From the IMG/VR virus record IMGVR_UViG_3300035121_000036, positions 1 to 42,542 of that record: DNA of 42,542 nt; one strand, given 5' to 3'. The position numbers and the translations under genes were made by a program. A model generated the notes under the pieces. The model did no database searches. It worked only from the letters and a program-made list of their open reading frames with translations, and was not told the origin of the DNA. This document shows positions 1-5,566 of this stretch, one piece after another. How positions within the stretch are numbered: the stretch's first letter is position 1; every line of letters begins with the position of its first letter. This stretch comes from a virus.

Positions 1-126
1 CCTGACGGCCACGTGGACACTGACCGGACGTCGTCCGTACGGACACTTCACCACACCGGCCAAGCCGCCCAAGGCCGTGACGTTCGCGGACATGGCCATG
101 GCCGTGGACGGCGCGGACATGTCCAA
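1..126. repeat. Terminal direct repeat, left copy
   Basis: Bases 1-126 match 42410-42535 exactly. The translocase frame runs without interruption from the right copy into the left copy, so this is most simply the overlap left when a circular assembly graph is written out linearly. A real 126-bp terminal redundancy cannot be excluded from sequence alone. Confidence 0.95.
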
Positions 127-1111
127 GCTGATCCTGGGCACGGGCTCCCGCGGCAAGGTGGTGGATTTCGATCTGACCATGGACAGCCCGCACCTACTGA
201 TCAATGCGCAGTCGATGGCCGGCAAGAGCGAGCTACTGGCCTGGATCGTGGCGCAATTCATGCGCCGCGGCTATGGCGTGCTCTGCTTGGACGCGAAGTT
301 CGTCAGTCACATGTGGCTGCGCAGGATTCCGGGCGTGCTGTACGCCGCGGAGAGCGAAGAACTGCATGAGGCCCTGCTCTGGCTGGACGGCGAGCTGCTG
401 CGCCGAGCCCGGTTCGTCTCGTCCGGCGGTGACCCTGAGCTTCTGGAGCCGCTGGTGACTGTGCTCGAGGAGATGAACGGCGCCACCAACCGGCTACGTG
501 GCTACTGGAAGTCGATCGACGGAAAGGGGCAGTCACCTGCACTGACGGCGCTCGCGAACCTGGCCAACATGGGACGGGAGATGAGGGTACACATCCTGCT
601 GGCCGGCCAGAGTGTGACCGCGCGAGCCACCGGCGGGCCGGAGGGGCGGGAATCGTTCGGTGGCCGGGTGATGGGCAAGGCCACCGCGAACGCGTGGCGC
701 ATGCTGACCGGCATCCGGCCGATCCCGAAGCATGCCGGCATGCCTGGCCGCTGGCACTTGGTGGTGGGCGACAGCCTGAAGGAGTTCCAGGCGCCCTTCT
801 GCGACATCAAGAATCAGGTGGCGCGGCTGATCGAGTGGGCGACCGGTGGAGCGCCGATCCCGGACGTGCCGGCCATGATGCTGGGTGCTGCTGCTCCCAC
901 CGAAAACCTGCGCAATGCCAGGTCAGAAGCTGTAGCAGCAGGTATAACGCTGCGCGATTTTGCGAATTCTCGCAACGTCAGTTACCAGAGTTTGATCGAC
1001 TGGCGTAACCGACGGCCGGAGTTTCCCGAGCCGATCGGGGACGGCAACAACCGAGCCAAGCTGTATGAGCCAGAAGACCTGGATACGTTCATTCAGAGTC
1101 GCATCGGTTAG
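1..1111 (+). CDS. TraB/FtsK-type DNA translocase, C-terminal part (continues from 41964)
   Basis: This is the 3' portion of a 518-residue protein that begins at GTG 41964 and crosses the ends of the window; ATG 77 lies in the same frame and is only an internal methionine. A P-loop-like motif AQSMAGKSEL, a degenerate Walker B (LVTVLEEMN) and the FtsK-type strand LLAGQS appear in order, typical of the FtsK/SpoIIIE/TraB motor family. That family pumps double-stranded DNA, and actinobacterial TraB moves plasmid DNA between mycelial cells. The last 65 or so residues look like a small helix-turn-helix or winged domain (LRDFANSRNVSYQSLIDWRN, then a YEPEDLDTFI segment), suited to reading a DNA site. 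The first glycine of the P-loop and the Walker B aspartate are replaced (A and E), so ATPase activity needs testing. A strong terminator follows at 1137. Confidence 0.8.
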   Translation, partial: LTATWTLTGRRPYGHFTTPAKPPKAVTFADMAMAVDGADMSKLILGTGSRGKVVDFDLTMDSPHLLINAQSMAGKSELLAWIVAQFMRRGYGVLCLDAKFVSHMWLRRIPGVLYAAESEELHEALLWLDGELLRRARFVSSGGDPELLEPLVTVLEEMNGATNRLRGYWKSIDGKGQSPALTALANLANMGREMRVHILLAGQSVTARATGGPEGRESFGGRVMGKATANAWRMLTGIRPIPKHAGMPGRWHLVVGDSLKEFQAPFCDIKNQVARLIEWATGGAPIPDVPAMMLGAAAPTENLRNARSEAVAAGITLRDFANSRNVSYQSLIDWRNRRPEFPEPIGDGNNRAKLYEPEDLDTFIQSRIG

Positions 1112-1136
1112 GCTGAAAGCTGCCCCCATGCAGCAG

Positions 1137-1170
1137 GAAACCCCCGGTCGGCGCGGACCGGGGGTTTCTT
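1137..1170. terminator. Bidirectional rho-independent terminator
   Basis: A perfect 13-bp stem (1137-1149 with 1156-1168) has a 6-base loop and is flanked by A and T runs. It lies between the rightward translocase gene and the leftward DUF2637 operon, so it can stop transcription from both sides. Confidence 0.85.
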
Positions 1171-1181
1171 CATGTCCATGA

Positions 1182-1274
1182 TCAGTTCTTTCCTTCGCGT
1201 CCCGCCTGTTGACGCCTGGCCTGTTCGAGGCGCACCTCGAGCTCCTGCCGGGTGGGTGCGTCCGTCCGGCTCAA
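1182..1274 (-). CDS. Possible 30-residue charged micro-protein
   Basis: A TTG start at 1274 overlaps the TGA stop of the DUF2637 gene (TTGA), and the frame runs 30 codons to a stop just before the terminator. The predicted product is almost entirely charged and helical (for example RQELEVRLEQARRQQAG). I do not recognise it. The stop-start overlap is the style of this genome, but the start is weak and the frame is short, so it may be non-coding trailer sequence. Confidence 0.35.
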   Translation of the reverse strand: MSRTDAPTRQELEVRLEQARRQQAGREGKN

Positions 1275-2323
1275 GATTTTTCCGGCGAACCGGAAACCGG
1301 CTCCAGCAACACCGCAGCCAGCCAGCGGCGCACCGTCCGCTCGGACACGACGAAGTAGGCCGCGGACAGCTTGACCATGTCCGCGCGCGGCAGGGCGTCC
1401 GGGTCCCAGGCCGTGGCCATGAGCGCGAACTCCACCGGATAGGACACGCCGGGTGTCCGTGTCCGCCTCGGCAACGTGTCCGCGGACATGATGTCCTGGA
1501 CGTACCGCTCCGCCTCGGTGGCCAACTCCTGCCCCATGTCCGTGACCGCACGGTCATGGCCGTCCGCCCAGGACATCAGGTCCGTGTCCGCGGACACGAG
1601 ATCCCGCCATGACCGCGGCGTGTCCGTGGACATCTGTGTCCACTCCACCTGTCCGCGGAAGGCCGCCTCGCTGTCCGCGGACACGGGATAGCTGGAACCC
1701 ATGTCCGTGGTCACCGTGGCGTCCGTGGCCATGTCCGCGCGGACATACGTGTCCGTCCACGGATTGTCCGTAGTATGTCCGCGGACATAGCTACCGGACG
1801 CAAACTCGTCCGCGGACATCGTCTTCGTGTCCGCGGACATCTTCTCCTTGAACGTGACCACGTCCGGCGCGGTCATGGCCACGCGCTGGCGGATGTCCGT
1901 GTCCGGCAGTTGTCCGCGGACACGACGGCCGGCCAGGATGAGTGCCGTGGCCATGACCGCAAGCAGGTCGATGGCCAGCGGCCATGTCGTGGCCACGTCC
2001 GCGGTCTGGCCGCGTCCGATCATGAAGTCGTGACCGTGCGTCCACGAGGCGCGCATGGCCACGCCACCGATGACCAGACAGCCGGACCAGCGCAGTACCT
2101 GCATGGGCCAGTGGGTGCCGATCCACCAGTTGGAGACGAACAGCTCCACCATCAGCACCACGATGCCGGGCGCCGCGATGGCTGTCACCAGGTCGTAGAT
2201 GTCCATGGCCGGACCGCGCACGGTGGCCGTGTCCACCACGTTGTACATGATCGACAGGCCTGCGCCGACGGCCAGCGCCACGTACGCGATGCCTGCCGTC
2301 CAGAGTTTGCCGAGCTTGGTCAT
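1271..2323 (-). CDS. DUF2637-family membrane protein with C-terminal helix-turn-helix (Spd-like)
   Basis: This is a 350-residue protein with four predicted membrane helices in the first 135 or so residues, near 8-30, 44-66, 75-95 and 112-132, in the pattern of DUF2637 proteins. Those proteins accompany Tra/Spd genes on actinobacterial plasmids and integrative elements. A long hydrophilic middle repeats the motif [M/V]SAD[T/E/S], encoded by palindromic DNA (see 1477-1922). The last 40 or so residues contain a helix-turn-helix-like segment ending SERTVRRWLAAVL. ATG 2323 is chosen because an AGGAG sits correctly upstream and it overlaps the stop of the preceding micro-gene; the frame stays open to 2416 but without a better start. 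It converges on the translocase gene, and a role as its membrane partner in DNA transfer is inferred. Confidence 0.75.
   Translation of the reverse strand: MTKLGKLWTAGIAYVALAVGAGLSIMYNVVDTATVRGPAMDIYDLVTAIAAPGIVVLMVELFVSNWWIGTHWPMQVLRWSGCLVIGGVAMRASWTHGHDFMIGRGQTADVATTWPLAIDLLAVMATALILAGRRVRGQLPDTDIRQRVAMTAPDVVTFKEKMSADTKTMSADEFASGSYVRGHTTDNPWTDTYVRADMATDATVTTDMGSSYPVSADSEAAFRGQVEWTQMSTDTPRSWRDLVSADTDLMSWADGHDRAVTDMGQELATEAERYVQDIMSADTLPRRTRTPGVSYPVEFALMATAWDPDALPRADMVKLSAAYFVVSERTVRRWLAAVLLEPVSGSPEKS
1477..1922. repeat. Array of TGTCCGCGGACA palindromes
   Basis: Six exact copies of the 12-bp palindrome TGTCCGCGGACA start at 1477, 1585, 1672, 1776, 1828 and 1911, and a one-mismatch copy starts at 1807. 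All lie inside the hydrophilic half of the DUF2637 gene. Many half-sites (TGTCCG, CGGACA) fill the surrounding DNA and also the 5' part of the translocase gene. The density suggests a protein-binding array, with the adjacent translocase as the obvious candidate reader. No binding is shown. Confidence 0.8.
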
Positions 2324-2424
2324 TTTTTCTCCTGATAGCGGGCGAACGCGATTCCGGCCAATAGGGAGAGCGCAGCCGCGGCGCACGTAACCGCGGCGCA
2401 CGTCAGCCACTGCCACCAGATCAT
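2320..2424 (-). CDS. Micro membrane protein, 34 residues
   Basis: The frame starts at ATG 2424, overlapping the stop of the upstream gene (ATGA), and its own stop overlaps the start of the DUF2637 gene. A GAGGCAG purine stretch sits just upstream. The product is a single membrane helix (about residues 5-27) followed by a basic tail ending FARYQEKK. It is co-transcribed with the DUF2637 protein and may be a small partner of it; Spd operons often carry such proteins. Function is unknown. Confidence 0.6.
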   Translation of the reverse strand: MIWWQWLTCAAVTCAAAALSLLAGIAFARYQEKK

Positions 2425-2615
2425 TTCTGCCTCCCCGTGTCCGCGTGGTCCGCGGCGTACTCGGTGGCGTCGTTCATGTCGTCGTACCGCTCGGACCAGG
2501 TGCATTCCCAGGAGGATGCGAAGTGCTGGACGCACGTGGCGATCACCTGGCCGTCCTCGTCGTCCTTGGTCAGCTCCACCGCGGCAATGTCACCTTGCAA
2601 AATCAGCTTTGCCAT
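2421..2615 (-). CDS. Small acidic protein, first gene of the leftward transfer-like operon
   Basis: This 64-residue protein begins with MAKLILQGDIAAVEL and continues into an acidic region with two cysteines. Its ATG lies exactly six bases after a TATACT -10 box, so the transcript is probably leaderless. It overlaps the next micro-gene by four bases. I do not recognise a family. Position suggests a soluble accessory or regulator of the DUF2637 operon. Confidence 0.65.
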   Translation of the reverse strand: MAKLILQGDIAAVELTKDDEDGQVIATCVQHFASSWECTWSERYDDMNDATEYAADHADTGRQK

Positions 2616-2621
2616 GACTCA

Positions 2622-2649
2622 AGTATAGCAAGCCCATCCAGGGATGCAA
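2622..2649 (-). promoter_or_regulatory. Leaderless promoter for the 2615 operon
   Basis: On the minus strand TTGCAT (2644-2649), a 16-base spacer ending CTTGC and TATACT (2622-2627) are followed by six bases and the ATG. The TGC before TATACT is an extended -10. The same arrangement recurs at 6728, 9960, 11643 and elsewhere. Confidence 0.75.
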
Positions 2650-2664
2650 TACCCTGGACACGCA

Positions 2665-2701
2665 GAAGCCCCGTACCGAGGAGAAGGCGGTACGGGGCTT
2701 C
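2665..2701 (-). terminator. Rho-independent hairpin
   Basis: A perfect 14-bp stem (2665-2678 with 2688-2701) has a 9-base loop and lies just after the stop of the 2711-2929 gene. It separates that operon from the promoter at 2622-2649. Confidence 0.75.
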
Positions 2702-2710
2702 GCTATCCGA

Positions 2711-2929
2711 TCATCGCTCGTGCCGGCGCGGCCGGAAATCGTCCAGCCTGGTGGTTGTCTCGTCGTCCGTGTTGCGATGCCTGGCCTGGTGCTCCGGCTC
2801 CGTGATCTCATCCGAGGCCGGATGCGCGCCCGACAGATGCCGCACCGGGAACATGAACGCCACACACCCCGCCGCCGTCGCCACCGCGAGCACGATCAAG
2901 AACCATGCCGTCACCGTTACGTCCGACAT
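2711..2929 (-). CDS. Single-pass membrane protein, 72 residues
   Basis: One hydrophobic helix near residues 7-28 (TAWFLIVLAVATAAGCVAFM) is followed by a hydrophilic tail rich in Arg, His and Asp. It starts right after the stop of the peptidase gene and is followed by a terminator, so it is the last gene of that transcript. No family is recognised. It could anchor or assist the upstream peptidase-like protein; that is inference. Confidence 0.6.
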   Translation of the reverse strand: MSDVTVTAWFLIVLAVATAAGCVAFMFPVRHLSGAHPASDEITEPEHQARHRNTDDETTTRLDDFRPRRHER

Positions 2930-2930
2930 C

Positions 2931-3653
2931 TCAATCCCTCCCGGGCCAGATCCAGTGCGCGCCGTCCATCTCCAGCAGTCGACGCGCGAGCGCGCCCGGC
3001 GTCACGCACTGGTGCGCCACACCCTCCATGATCTTCTTGCCGGTCAGCGACCACGCCTGATCAGCCAGCACGGAGCAGATGGCCTCGCGGGGAAGGTAGG
3101 CGACAACCCGAGGTGCGACGTGACCGGGCGTGGGGATGATGAACGGATCGTCTTTCCGCCTGTTGATCCAGGTTTCCAGGCGTTTCGCCTTGATTCCGAA
3201 ACGCCACGCGGCCAGCGCCGCGTACGACGCGAACGAGTACGGCGTCCCGATCATCGCGCGGGCGATCGCCGCGGCGTCGCTCGCCTGGCCGGGATAGTCC
3301 TCGGGGAGCCGGACGTAGGCGTACTGGTCCGTCCAGCGGTCTGCGCCGAAGATCACGTGCCGTGCCCCTGACGGCATCGCTTCGACTGCCGATCCTCCGA
3401 TCAGCTTTCCCGAGTTCGGGCCACCCTCAGGAACATGAAGAACGTCCACCACCACGAACACGTGCCGGATATCCAGATCGCCCACCCGGAACCCCTCGCC
3501 CAGTAGCAACTGCCCGGCGCTCACCAACAGGCCGGCGCCGCCCCGGATGGGCCCGAAGCCTAAACAGCCTGGCGTCAAATCACTCAAGCTACTCAAGATG
3601 ACTCCACGTTTTCCCCGTGATGATGTTGGAAATGGTCGGCTGCTTGACGCCAT
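2931..3653 (-). CDS. Permuted NlpC/P60 (YiiX-like) papain-fold hydrolase
   Basis: The protein has a histidine-led strand (RHVFVVVDVLH), then an acidic loop (IGGSAVEAMP), then a helix led by cysteine (ICSVLADQAWSLTG). This order, His before Cys, is that of circularly permuted NlpC/P60 enzymes such as YiiX/YebB, which cleave amide or thioester bonds in cell-wall or lipid substrates. The pattern is seen; the catalytic roles are inferred. There is no signal peptide, so it would act inside the host cell unless exported otherwise. ATG 3653 lies inside the 3' end of the HNH gene; the conserved part starts well after it, and an in-frame TTG at 3596 overlapping the HNH end is a plausible real start. 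The HNH gene may have displaced the original 5' end. Confidence 0.6.
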   Translation of the reverse strand: MASSSRPFPTSSRGKRGVILSSLSDLTPGCLGFGPIRGGAGLLVSAGQLLLGEGFRVGDLDIRHVFVVVDVLHVPEGGPNSGKLIGGSAVEAMPSGARHVIFGADRWTDQYAYVRLPEDYPGQASDAAAIARAMIGTPYSFASYAALAAWRFGIKAKRLETWINRRKDDPFIIPTPGHVAPRVVAYLPREAICSVLADQAWSLTGKKIMEGVAHQCVTPGALARRLLEMDGAHWIWPGRD

Positions 3654-4095
3654 ATTCTGAGGCGATCACGTACTGGCCGGCTCCTGCGGCGCAGCGAGCG
3701 CGGATCTCGCGTACCTTCTCTGCGGTTAGCTTCACCTGACCGTTGATCTCGCCGTTCGTACGCGTCGCACGCCCATGGCGGATCTTGTCTGCGATGTTCT
3801 CCTTGGCGGTAGCCCATCGCAGGTTGGTCACCGCGTTGTTCTCGGGGTTGCCGTCCCAATGTGCGCACTGATGTTTCGGCGTAGGCCGTGGTCCGGTGAA
3901 GGCCTCAAGGACGAGTTGATGGACCTTACGCATCCGCCGTGAGCCATCGGTTGAATAGATCAGGGCTTGTCGATACCCGTAAGTATCGCGACCTGGGTTC
4001 AGCGTGCGCCCGCTCGGTCCTATCAACGATCCATCGGATCCGATCTTGTAACGCTCAGCCCCGATGACCGGCCGATACTCCACTTGATTGGACAT
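3589..4095 (-). CDS. HNH homing endonuclease (NUMOD4/HNH_3-like)
   Basis: This 168-residue protein has an N-terminal segment like NUMOD4 (YRPVIGAERYKIGSDGS), an HNH_3-type core (CAHWDGNPENNAVTNLRWAT) and a C-terminal helix-turn-helix-like segment (VIASEYGVKQPTISNIITG). Free-standing phage nucleases of this kind cut a specific site in uninfected or unmodified DNA and spread themselves. It is wedged between a small gene and the peptidase, overlapping the latter. A TAAGAT -10 box ends six bases before its ATG, so it probably has its own leaderless promoter, as the other HNH genes here do. Confidence 0.85.
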   Translation of the reverse strand: MSNQVEYRPVIGAERYKIGSDGSLIGPSGRTLNPGRDTYGYRQALIYSTDGSRRMRKVHQLVLEAFTGPRPTPKHQCAHWDGNPENNAVTNLRWATAKENIADKIRHGRATRTNGEINGQVKLTAEKVREIRARCAAGAGQYVIASEYGVKQPTISNIITGKTWSHLE

Positions 4096-4101
4096 GTAGA
4101 T

Positions 4102-4107
4102 ATCTTA
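4102..4107 (-). promoter_or_regulatory. Candidate -10 box for the HNH gene
   Basis: TAAGAT on the minus strand lies exactly six bases before ATG 4095. No convincing -35 is present. The spacing matches the other leaderless promoters in this genome. Confidence 0.45.
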
Positions 4108-4347
4108 TCATGCCTCTCCCGTCATCACCCTTGCGCAATCTTGCACAAGCGCCCGTCCACGCTCTCTGGCCGCTTCCACTTCAGCCTTCAGTCGCGCCCG
4201 GCGCGCCTTGCCACGAGCGGCCATGGCGTCCAGGTTCCGGCGTCCGCTCTTGTTCACCTTCGCGGGCCGATCCGGTTTCCAGTGCCGGCACCCCACGGTG
4301 GCCGGCACGTACTTCTCGCATGCGCCGCACGGCCTGAAACCGATCAT
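4108..4347 (-). CDS. Small zinc-binding-like basic protein
   Basis: The 79-residue product begins MIGFRPCGACEKYVPATVGC, with a CxxC pair, a third cysteine and a histidine, followed by a strongly basic helix (ARRARLKAEVEAARERGRAL). A GGAAGGTGAG ribosome-binding site precedes ATG 4347. The layout suggests a small nucleic-acid-binding protein. No named family is recognised. Confidence 0.6.
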   Translation of the reverse strand: MIGFRPCGACEKYVPATVGCRHWKPDRPAKVNKSGRRNLDAMAARGKARRARLKAEVEAARERGRALVQDCARVMTGEA

Positions 4348-4368
4348 GGCTCACCTTCCGGGTACGGC

Positions 4369-4403
4369 GCGGCCCGCACAGCTTGGGGGTCTGTGCGGGC
4401 CGC
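4369..4403. terminator. Strong hairpin between SSB-like gene and 4347 gene
   Basis: A perfect 13-bp stem (4369-4381 with 4391-4403) has a 9-base loop. No T run follows on either strand, so it may attenuate or protect the SSB-like mRNA rather than terminate fully. Confidence 0.5.
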
Positions 4404-4433
4404 TTCACCATGGGGGGCGGTGTCAGATCGATG

Positions 4434-4985
4434 CTAGTCGTCGAACTCGTCCGCGGGAGTGCCCGGCGCGACGTACGCCGGACCAACGCCCAGTTCGAGC
4501 TTGGCTGCCCACTTCCATGCCTCGAAATCACCCTTGATCGTCTTGCCGGTCCGGGTGAGGGTGAGGCGCGCACCGACCAGGTCAGTACGCTTCTTTGCTC
4601 CGGCCTCTTTGATGGCCGACCGGATGGCCGCCTTCATGGCGCCGGACGCGAACACGCCGCGGTTGCCGTTGTCCTCATCCATCTCGCGCTGCTCGAGCTG
4701 GGCCTCGTTCAGCCGGTACTCGGTGGCCAGCACGAACACCGTGTCCATGCACGGCTTGTTCGGTCCGCCCAGGCCCATCGGCTGATCGGTCGGCTTGCCG
4801 TCGGCGCCCCAGTACTTCAGCGCGCCCTGACCACCAGCCTTGTAGAAGCGGGACTGCCGGTCCTCCGGAGCCTTGAGGATGATGCCGGCCCGGGTGGTGC
4901 CCACGTCGTGGGTCTTGTCGAACAGGCTGGGCAGCTTCTCCCCGCCGAACAGAGAGTCGTACTCCTCGATGATGTCGTCGCTCAC
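4434..4985 (-). CDS. Single-stranded-DNA-binding-like protein
   Basis: This 183-residue protein has a beta-rich body and ends in an acidic tail (ADEFDD), as SSB proteins do to recruit partners. The central segment GAMKAAIRSAIKEAGAK followed by LVGARLTLTRTGKTIKG resembles the actinophage SSB-like family found next to replication genes. It would coat single strands during replication and recombination. GTG 4985 is chosen with AAAGGA upstream. It is transcribed after the tRNA-like array from the 5533 promoter. The family call rests on pattern memory, not an alignment. Confidence 0.55.
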   Translation of the reverse strand: MSDDIIEEYDSLFGGEKLPSLFDKTHDVGTTRAGIILKAPEDRQSRFYKAGGQGALKYWGADGKPTDQPMGLGGPNKPCMDTVFVLATEYRLNEAQLEQREMDEDNGNRGVFASGAMKAAIRSAIKEAGAKKRTDLVGARLTLTRTGKTIKGDFEAWKWAAKLELGVGPAYVAPGTPADEFDD

Positions 4986-5116
4986 GCCGTGATCCTTTGC
5001 TCTGCTTCGATGATCATTGTTTGGTGAGGGGCGCTGGGCATGCCTTCCCAGGAGATCGCGCGTCGTGCGGTCCGCCCCTCGTGATCATCCCGCCTGGTTC
5101 AACAGTTGGGTGATCG
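4986..5116. other. Spacer between SSB-like gene and tRNA-like array
   Basis: I see no convincing gene here. A 24-codon minus-strand frame exists but has no family resemblance. The SSB ribosome-binding site lies at its left edge. The segment is part of the leftward transcript. Confidence 0.5.
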
Positions 5117-5211
5117 TGCCCCTGCCCGGACTTGCACCGGGATCTCCCGACCGATCATCGACCTGTGTGAGAAGGTCAAAAAGCCGGGTGTTCTGCTTGA
5201 ACTACAGGGGC
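5117..5211 (-). tRNA. tRNA-like element D with enlarged anticodon loop
   Basis: On the minus strand a 7-bp acceptor stem (5205-5211 with 5118-5124), bases TA at positions 8-9, a D-like arm GTTC/GAAC, a stem CCCGG/TCGGG in the anticodon position, a 4-base variable loop and a T-arm CCCGG/CCGGG with 7-base loop TGCAAGT fit a cloverleaf. The anticodon loop is 33 bases instead of 7 and contains its own 5-bp hairpin (GACCT/AGGTC). No amino acid can be assigned. It could be an intron-bearing, decayed or non-translational tRNA mimic. Confidence 0.45.
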
Positions 5212-5257
5212 GGTCACTGCCTGTTCGGTGGACGATATGACCATACGTCCGGCGCCG

Positions 5258-5336
5258 TGCCCCTGTCCGGAATCGAACCGGAACCCACTGACCACAGGAA
5301 GACGGAATCGAACCGTCATGGTCGCCATCCAGGAGC
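5258..5336 (-). tRNA. tRNA-like element C (possible class II)
   Basis: An acceptor stem (5330-5336 with 5259-5265, one G-U pair), a very short D-like arm TGG/CCA, a 5-7-5 hairpin in the anticodon position, a long variable segment and a perfect T-arm (TCCGG/CCGGA, loop TTCGATT) can be drawn. The anticodon-position loop is also TTCGATT, the same as the T-loop, so a CGA anticodon (serine) is formal only and position 37 is not a purine. It looks like a rearranged or degenerate tRNA. Confidence 0.4.
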
Positions 5337-5339
5337 GTT

Positions 5340-5453
5340 GCCCGGCGGAGCGATTCGCGCGCTGGTCAGTTTGATTCGCAGACCAGTTCGCTCACTCTTG
5401 CCCGAGAGCGGGACTACTCCCTGACTCTCCCGGGAGGCTCGGCCTCCGCCGGT
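5340..5453 (-). ncRNA. Structured RNA element B with tRNA-like ends
   Basis: A perfect 9-bp closing stem (minus strand CCGGCGGAG with CTCCGCCGG) encloses a 3-bp D-like arm, a long 8-bp hairpin (CCCGGGAG/CTCTCGGG) and a second hairpin (CTGGTC/GACCAG). The ends and order mimic a tRNA, but the arms are not standard. It lies in line with elements A, C and D on the same transcript. Confidence 0.35.
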
Positions 5454-5463
5454 TCGGTGCGTC

Positions 5464-5519
5464 AGGAGCGGCCCGGGGAATTTAACCCCGGCTGACCACC
5501 TGCCGTGGTTACCGCTCCT
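5464..5519 (-). ncRNA. Structured RNA element A, minimal tRNA-like
   Basis: An 8-bp acceptor-like stem (5512-5519 with 5464-5471), a 5-bp hairpin (ACCAC/GTGGT) and a T-arm-like hairpin (CGGGG/CCCCG with loop TTAAATT) form a compact three-arm RNA lacking one arm of a normal tRNA. It is the first element downstream of the 5533 promoter. Confidence 0.35.
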
Positions 5520-5532
5520 GCCTTACGAGATA

Positions 5533-5562
5533 ACTATAGCAAGCCTATCTCTGCCCCGTCAA
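5533..5562 (-). promoter_or_regulatory. Promoter for the tRNA-like array and SSB-like gene
   Basis: Minus-strand TTGACG (5557-5562), 18-base spacer ending CTTGC, and TATAGT (5533-5538) give a near-consensus extended -10 promoter. Unlike its relatives, it is followed by RNA elements rather than an ATG. Confidence 0.8.
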
Positions 5563-5566
5563 CCCC

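Noticed and set aside
77-1111. ATG 77 as a gene start
   Set aside because: The frame continues upstream through the terminal repeat to GTG 41964, including the membrane anchor expected for the family.
1477-1922. CRISPR array
   Set aside because: The repeats are 12 bp, palindromic, irregularly spaced and lie inside a coding frame; no cas genes are present.
5020-5092. 24-codon minus-strand frame before the SSB-like gene
   Set aside because: It is short and has no family resemblance; the preceding GGCGGG is a poor ribosome site.
5117-5519. tmRNA
   Set aside because: No tag-like frame ending in Ala-Ala and no alanine-type acceptor with G3-U70 can be drawn across the region.
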